NCBI RefSeq assembly: GCF_000237925.1 | Contig: NC_031502.1 | Location: 19,590,909-19,654,908 of the forward strand | DNA from: Schistosoma mansoni | Lineage: Eukaryota; Platyhelminthes; Trematoda; Strigeidida; Schistosomatidae | Length of the DNA: 64,000 nucleotides | Reading direction: 5' to 3' | Shown here: in pieces, positions 61,621 through 64,000 of the stretch | How the letters are laid out: each line of letters starts with the position of its first letter | How positions within the stretch are numbered: position 1 is the first letter of the stretch | Position numbers and translations under genes: made by a program | Notes under the pieces: generated by a model | What the model saw: the letters and a program-made list of their open reading frames with translations, nothing else | What the model was told of the DNA's origin: nothing | Databases searched by the model: none

Positions 61621-62791
61621 ATAACGAACCACATTGTCGTTAGTACGAATATAACCACACTAAAGAAAACATGTTTTACCCTCCCCCACTATTTATTGAT
61701 TATTAGTCATGGCCTCCTGCTCCTAACCCTCATTTTCAGTTTCCGAATCTCTCTAATGGTTAAGACCACATTATTCTTCCTAAGTGTCATGTCCTTTCCT
61801 TTTTCTTATTACAAGCAGACAGATAACTCACTAATCTTATAGATGCTGAACAACTAAGGCCAACCAATAGAAGCTCAAATGTCCTAAATTCCTGTGAGCT
61901 GCTCAATGTTTTATTTTTCTTATCCTGAAAAATTTACAATCTACTCTTTCATATCCTCTGGTTTGCTATTATTCCTTACCATCTCTTAACCACAGGTAAT
62001 CTGACATGTCTCTCATAACTTTTACCATTAGTTATCTTCATAGCAGTACGATATATTAAATGGATATCTAACCCATAATACCAATTCTTTTACCATCTGA
62101 TTCGCCTGTAACATGGAACTTGTAGAGACAGTGTATTCCAACTATGGTCCTTGAATAAAGCAATATTCATACTGACCATAAACGTAAGAGAGCCTAACAT
62201 CATAAAAGGAGGGAGGGTGGCGTTACTGACCAGCAAACATGATGATGGGGAGATAACTTCAATCCACCCGTGTCTGTAGGGCAGAACATGTTAAATTACG
62301 GCTCCTTATGTCAAGTGGGATGTCACGAACCTACGGTATTGATGCGAACTTATTTATGCAAAATGCCTCTTTAAACTGTGTTTAGAACGCTGAATTGGTT
62401 CGACTTCCTACCGAGAAATCCTATTACAAGCAAACTAGACAATTGGCTAAAAACGAGACCCATTCCATACCCTATAAAATCTAAAAACAAAAAAGAGAGT
62501 TCAAATAGATTCGAAAAAGGGAGACAGCCATTTGTATTGGAATACTGTTTTCAGCACTTTATTTTATAATTACACATAATTCCATGCTTCTTTCTGAACT
62601 ACCTTCATTTATACAGTTCCTTATCCACTCATACCTTGTTCACACTTATTTTTCTTTTACACATTAGTATGCTCTTGCTAATAAGTAATTCAGTAACAGA
62701 CAAATAGACTAATTGGTTATACCATAACTATTCCTCCATGAATATTGTGTGCTCTGCTTTTCGTCCTTCCTTTTTCTTACACCTTTTTCAG
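61621..62791. other. Flank after the CR1-like LINE, no gene supported
   Basis: It may include that LINE's 3' UTR. An open stretch near 62387-62500 follows a TTTAG acceptor-like site, but two frames are about equally open and neither is recognisable, so I do not call an exon. Confidence 0.35.
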
Positions 62792-62980
62792 ACCCCTGGA
62801 GATACCTCACCGAAAACAGATATGGCACGGGTGACTTCGTCCTACACCGTTATTGAAGCCTCAGATATTCCGGAGGGATATAAGGTCGAAGCTTCTAAAA
62901 GCCTACAACTTCGCATGAATCTATTCTCGACCATCAGCTGTATGTTGCAACGCTACCTTCATAAAGTGCGCCAAGTGTGA
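62792..62980 (+). CDS. Candidate terminal exon of an unidentified plus-strand gene
   Basis: A good acceptor (ACCTTTTTCAG ending 62791) opens a 62-codon frame. It starts TPGDTSPKTDMARV and ends YLHKVRQV with TGA at 62978-62980. An AATAAA lies about 150 bp downstream, near 63132. Codon choice and composition look protein-like, with a mixed amphipathic C-terminal part (LQLRMNLFSTISCMLQRYL). I do not recognise the family, and no upstream exon could be linked. A chance open frame remains possible. Confidence 0.35.
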   Translation, partial: TPGDTSPKTDMARVTSSYTVIEASDIPEGYKVEASKSLQLRMNLFSTISCMLQRYLHKVRQV

Positions 62981-64000
62981 TATTGACATGTTTCTTACGA
63001 AATCCATTTACATTCATATCTTATAAAATATTAACCCAGCTGAGTAATTTTCTACAGTGAAAATTGCAAACTCTGTAACAATCTGATCTTGCCTGTAAAC
63101 CGGCATGCCTCATGTAACAAACTGTTATTTGAGAATAAATTATAATGATATTATTATTCTTTACGCCTCTTGCCGCTCATGGATGAGCATAGGCTACTCA
63201 CCTTGATTTTCCTTCGAACTCTGTTTAGGGTTATCTCTTCCTGTTACGACCGGTTTTCGTTCGTCCTTTTGGTGTCCGCCTTCAATTTTCTGCTCATTGT
63301 GTTTCTTCATTTTCTTCTCTTCTGTTTCCCCTCAAGTCTCTTAGGGCTTACCAAGTTATTAAAATGTATAATCCGTATTTGTCGACCCAAAAACGTCAGC
63401 GCTTGTCAGGTAGAATCGGCGAAGTGTTTGTTTCTTGTGTTCTTCGTCCGAATAGTTAAACCGTCTCCTTGGTTGTGGTTAGGTCTTCACTATATTTCCT
63501 CTAGAAACTTAAGGGCAGAAACAGATTGGTTGACAATGGATGTGAATTTAGGGTGACACTTAGAGTAGTTATCGTTTTCACACAATGAACTAGCCTACTT
63601 TTGAAAGAATTCTGAGAAGATGCTCTTACCAGTGCCTCACAGAAGGCATCCTGTGATTTGCTGGCTCTAACCACCCAAATGTTTGTATTATTTTTGTGTG
63701 ACATTAGTCATATTTTATTCTATAAGGTCCTCACTTTAAGTGTGCTTTAGTAGTGAAACTTATCATAGACCCACTGCGTTTATTGGCACTAATCAGACCA
63801 CACCTATTGAAGAAGCTCTGGAAGAGGTGAAAACTCACGTTCCTGGGCAGCGTCATCAATCAGTGGTTCAGATTTGAAGGCACAGGTCTTCAAAGCAAGG
63901 ACAGGTTTCTTTTAATTAAATAGCATCTCCAAACAACTGTCAGACAACATCATAGTCGGAGTTTTCTATACAGTCGTCAACACAACTCAACTGGGCGGAG
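62981..64000. other. Right edge, no gene supported
   Basis: A 128-codon open stretch at 63170-63556 is hydrophobic and T-rich, looks like low-complexity sequence or repeat read through, and has no family resemblance. The last 250 bp show no clear feature. Confidence 0.35.

Noticed and set aside
62387-62500. Possible internal exon after a TTTAG acceptor
   Set aside because: Two overlapping frames are equally open and neither connects in phase to 62792 or is recognisable.
63170-63556. A 128-residue hydrophobic frame as a membrane protein
   Set aside because: The start is not in a clear context, composition follows a T-rich strand, and there is no splice support or family resemblance.
1-64000. 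CRISPR array or bacterial operon
   Set aside because: There are no regularly spaced short repeats, and spliced eukaryotic genes and LINEs dominate.

Overview
The window looks like nuclear DNA of a blood fluke (genus Schistosoma; species not resolvable from sequence alone). The reasons are very short introns of 31-56 nt near gene 5' ends, an SM-alpha-type SINE with a relic hammerhead ribozyme, RTE-like and CR1-like LINEs, Penelope-like elements, and AT-rich DNA with TA and TAA microsatellites. All gene models below were built by hand from reading frames, splice signals and remembered family sequences. No alignment or search was run.

Two host genes converge. On the plus strand, positions 3644-21131 encode a complete 16-exon prolyl oligopeptidase (712 residues, catalytic Ser556/Asp643/His682). 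On the minus strand, positions 55180 down to 21919 encode a 12-exon CNK (connector enhancer of KSR), a Ras/MAPK scaffold with SAM, CRIC, PDZ and PH domains (about 949 residues). Exon phases are consistent across both models. The two stop codons are about 0.8 kb apart, tail to tail.

Most of the rest is transposon. I use three local labels for RTE-like LINE families. LINE-A: 11.8-15.2 kb minus, 30.0-30.8 kb minus, 30.8-34.2 kb plus, 52.6-53.9 kb minus. LINE-B: 3.9-4.4 kb, 19.3-20.6 kb and a nearly intact copy at 39.5-43.4 kb, all plus; 44.8-47.1 kb and 47.7-50.2 kb, both minus. LINE-C (SR2-like): 23.4-25.1 kb plus, 43.4-44.7 kb minus, 57.5-60.2 kb minus. CR1/Jockey-like fragments lie at both window ends and upstream of CNK exon 1. 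A roughly 510-bp short repeat recurs several times and appears to be a LINE-A deletion derivative, the 5' module joined to the 3' tail. A Penelope-like element, a detached Penelope tail and one solo LTR complete the set.

The most striking structure is a recent, near-identical inverted duplication of about 4.7 kb. The segment carrying CNK exons 1-3, their upstream region and part of a LINE-C (54512-59205) is repeated in opposite orientation at 23415-28103. That second copy lies inside CNK's own PH-domain intron, with its breakpoint only about 18 bp past a splice donor. It carries a 128-bp patch matching 60358-60486, which suggests template switching. The CNK pre-mRNA would contain both arms and could fold into a long hairpin.
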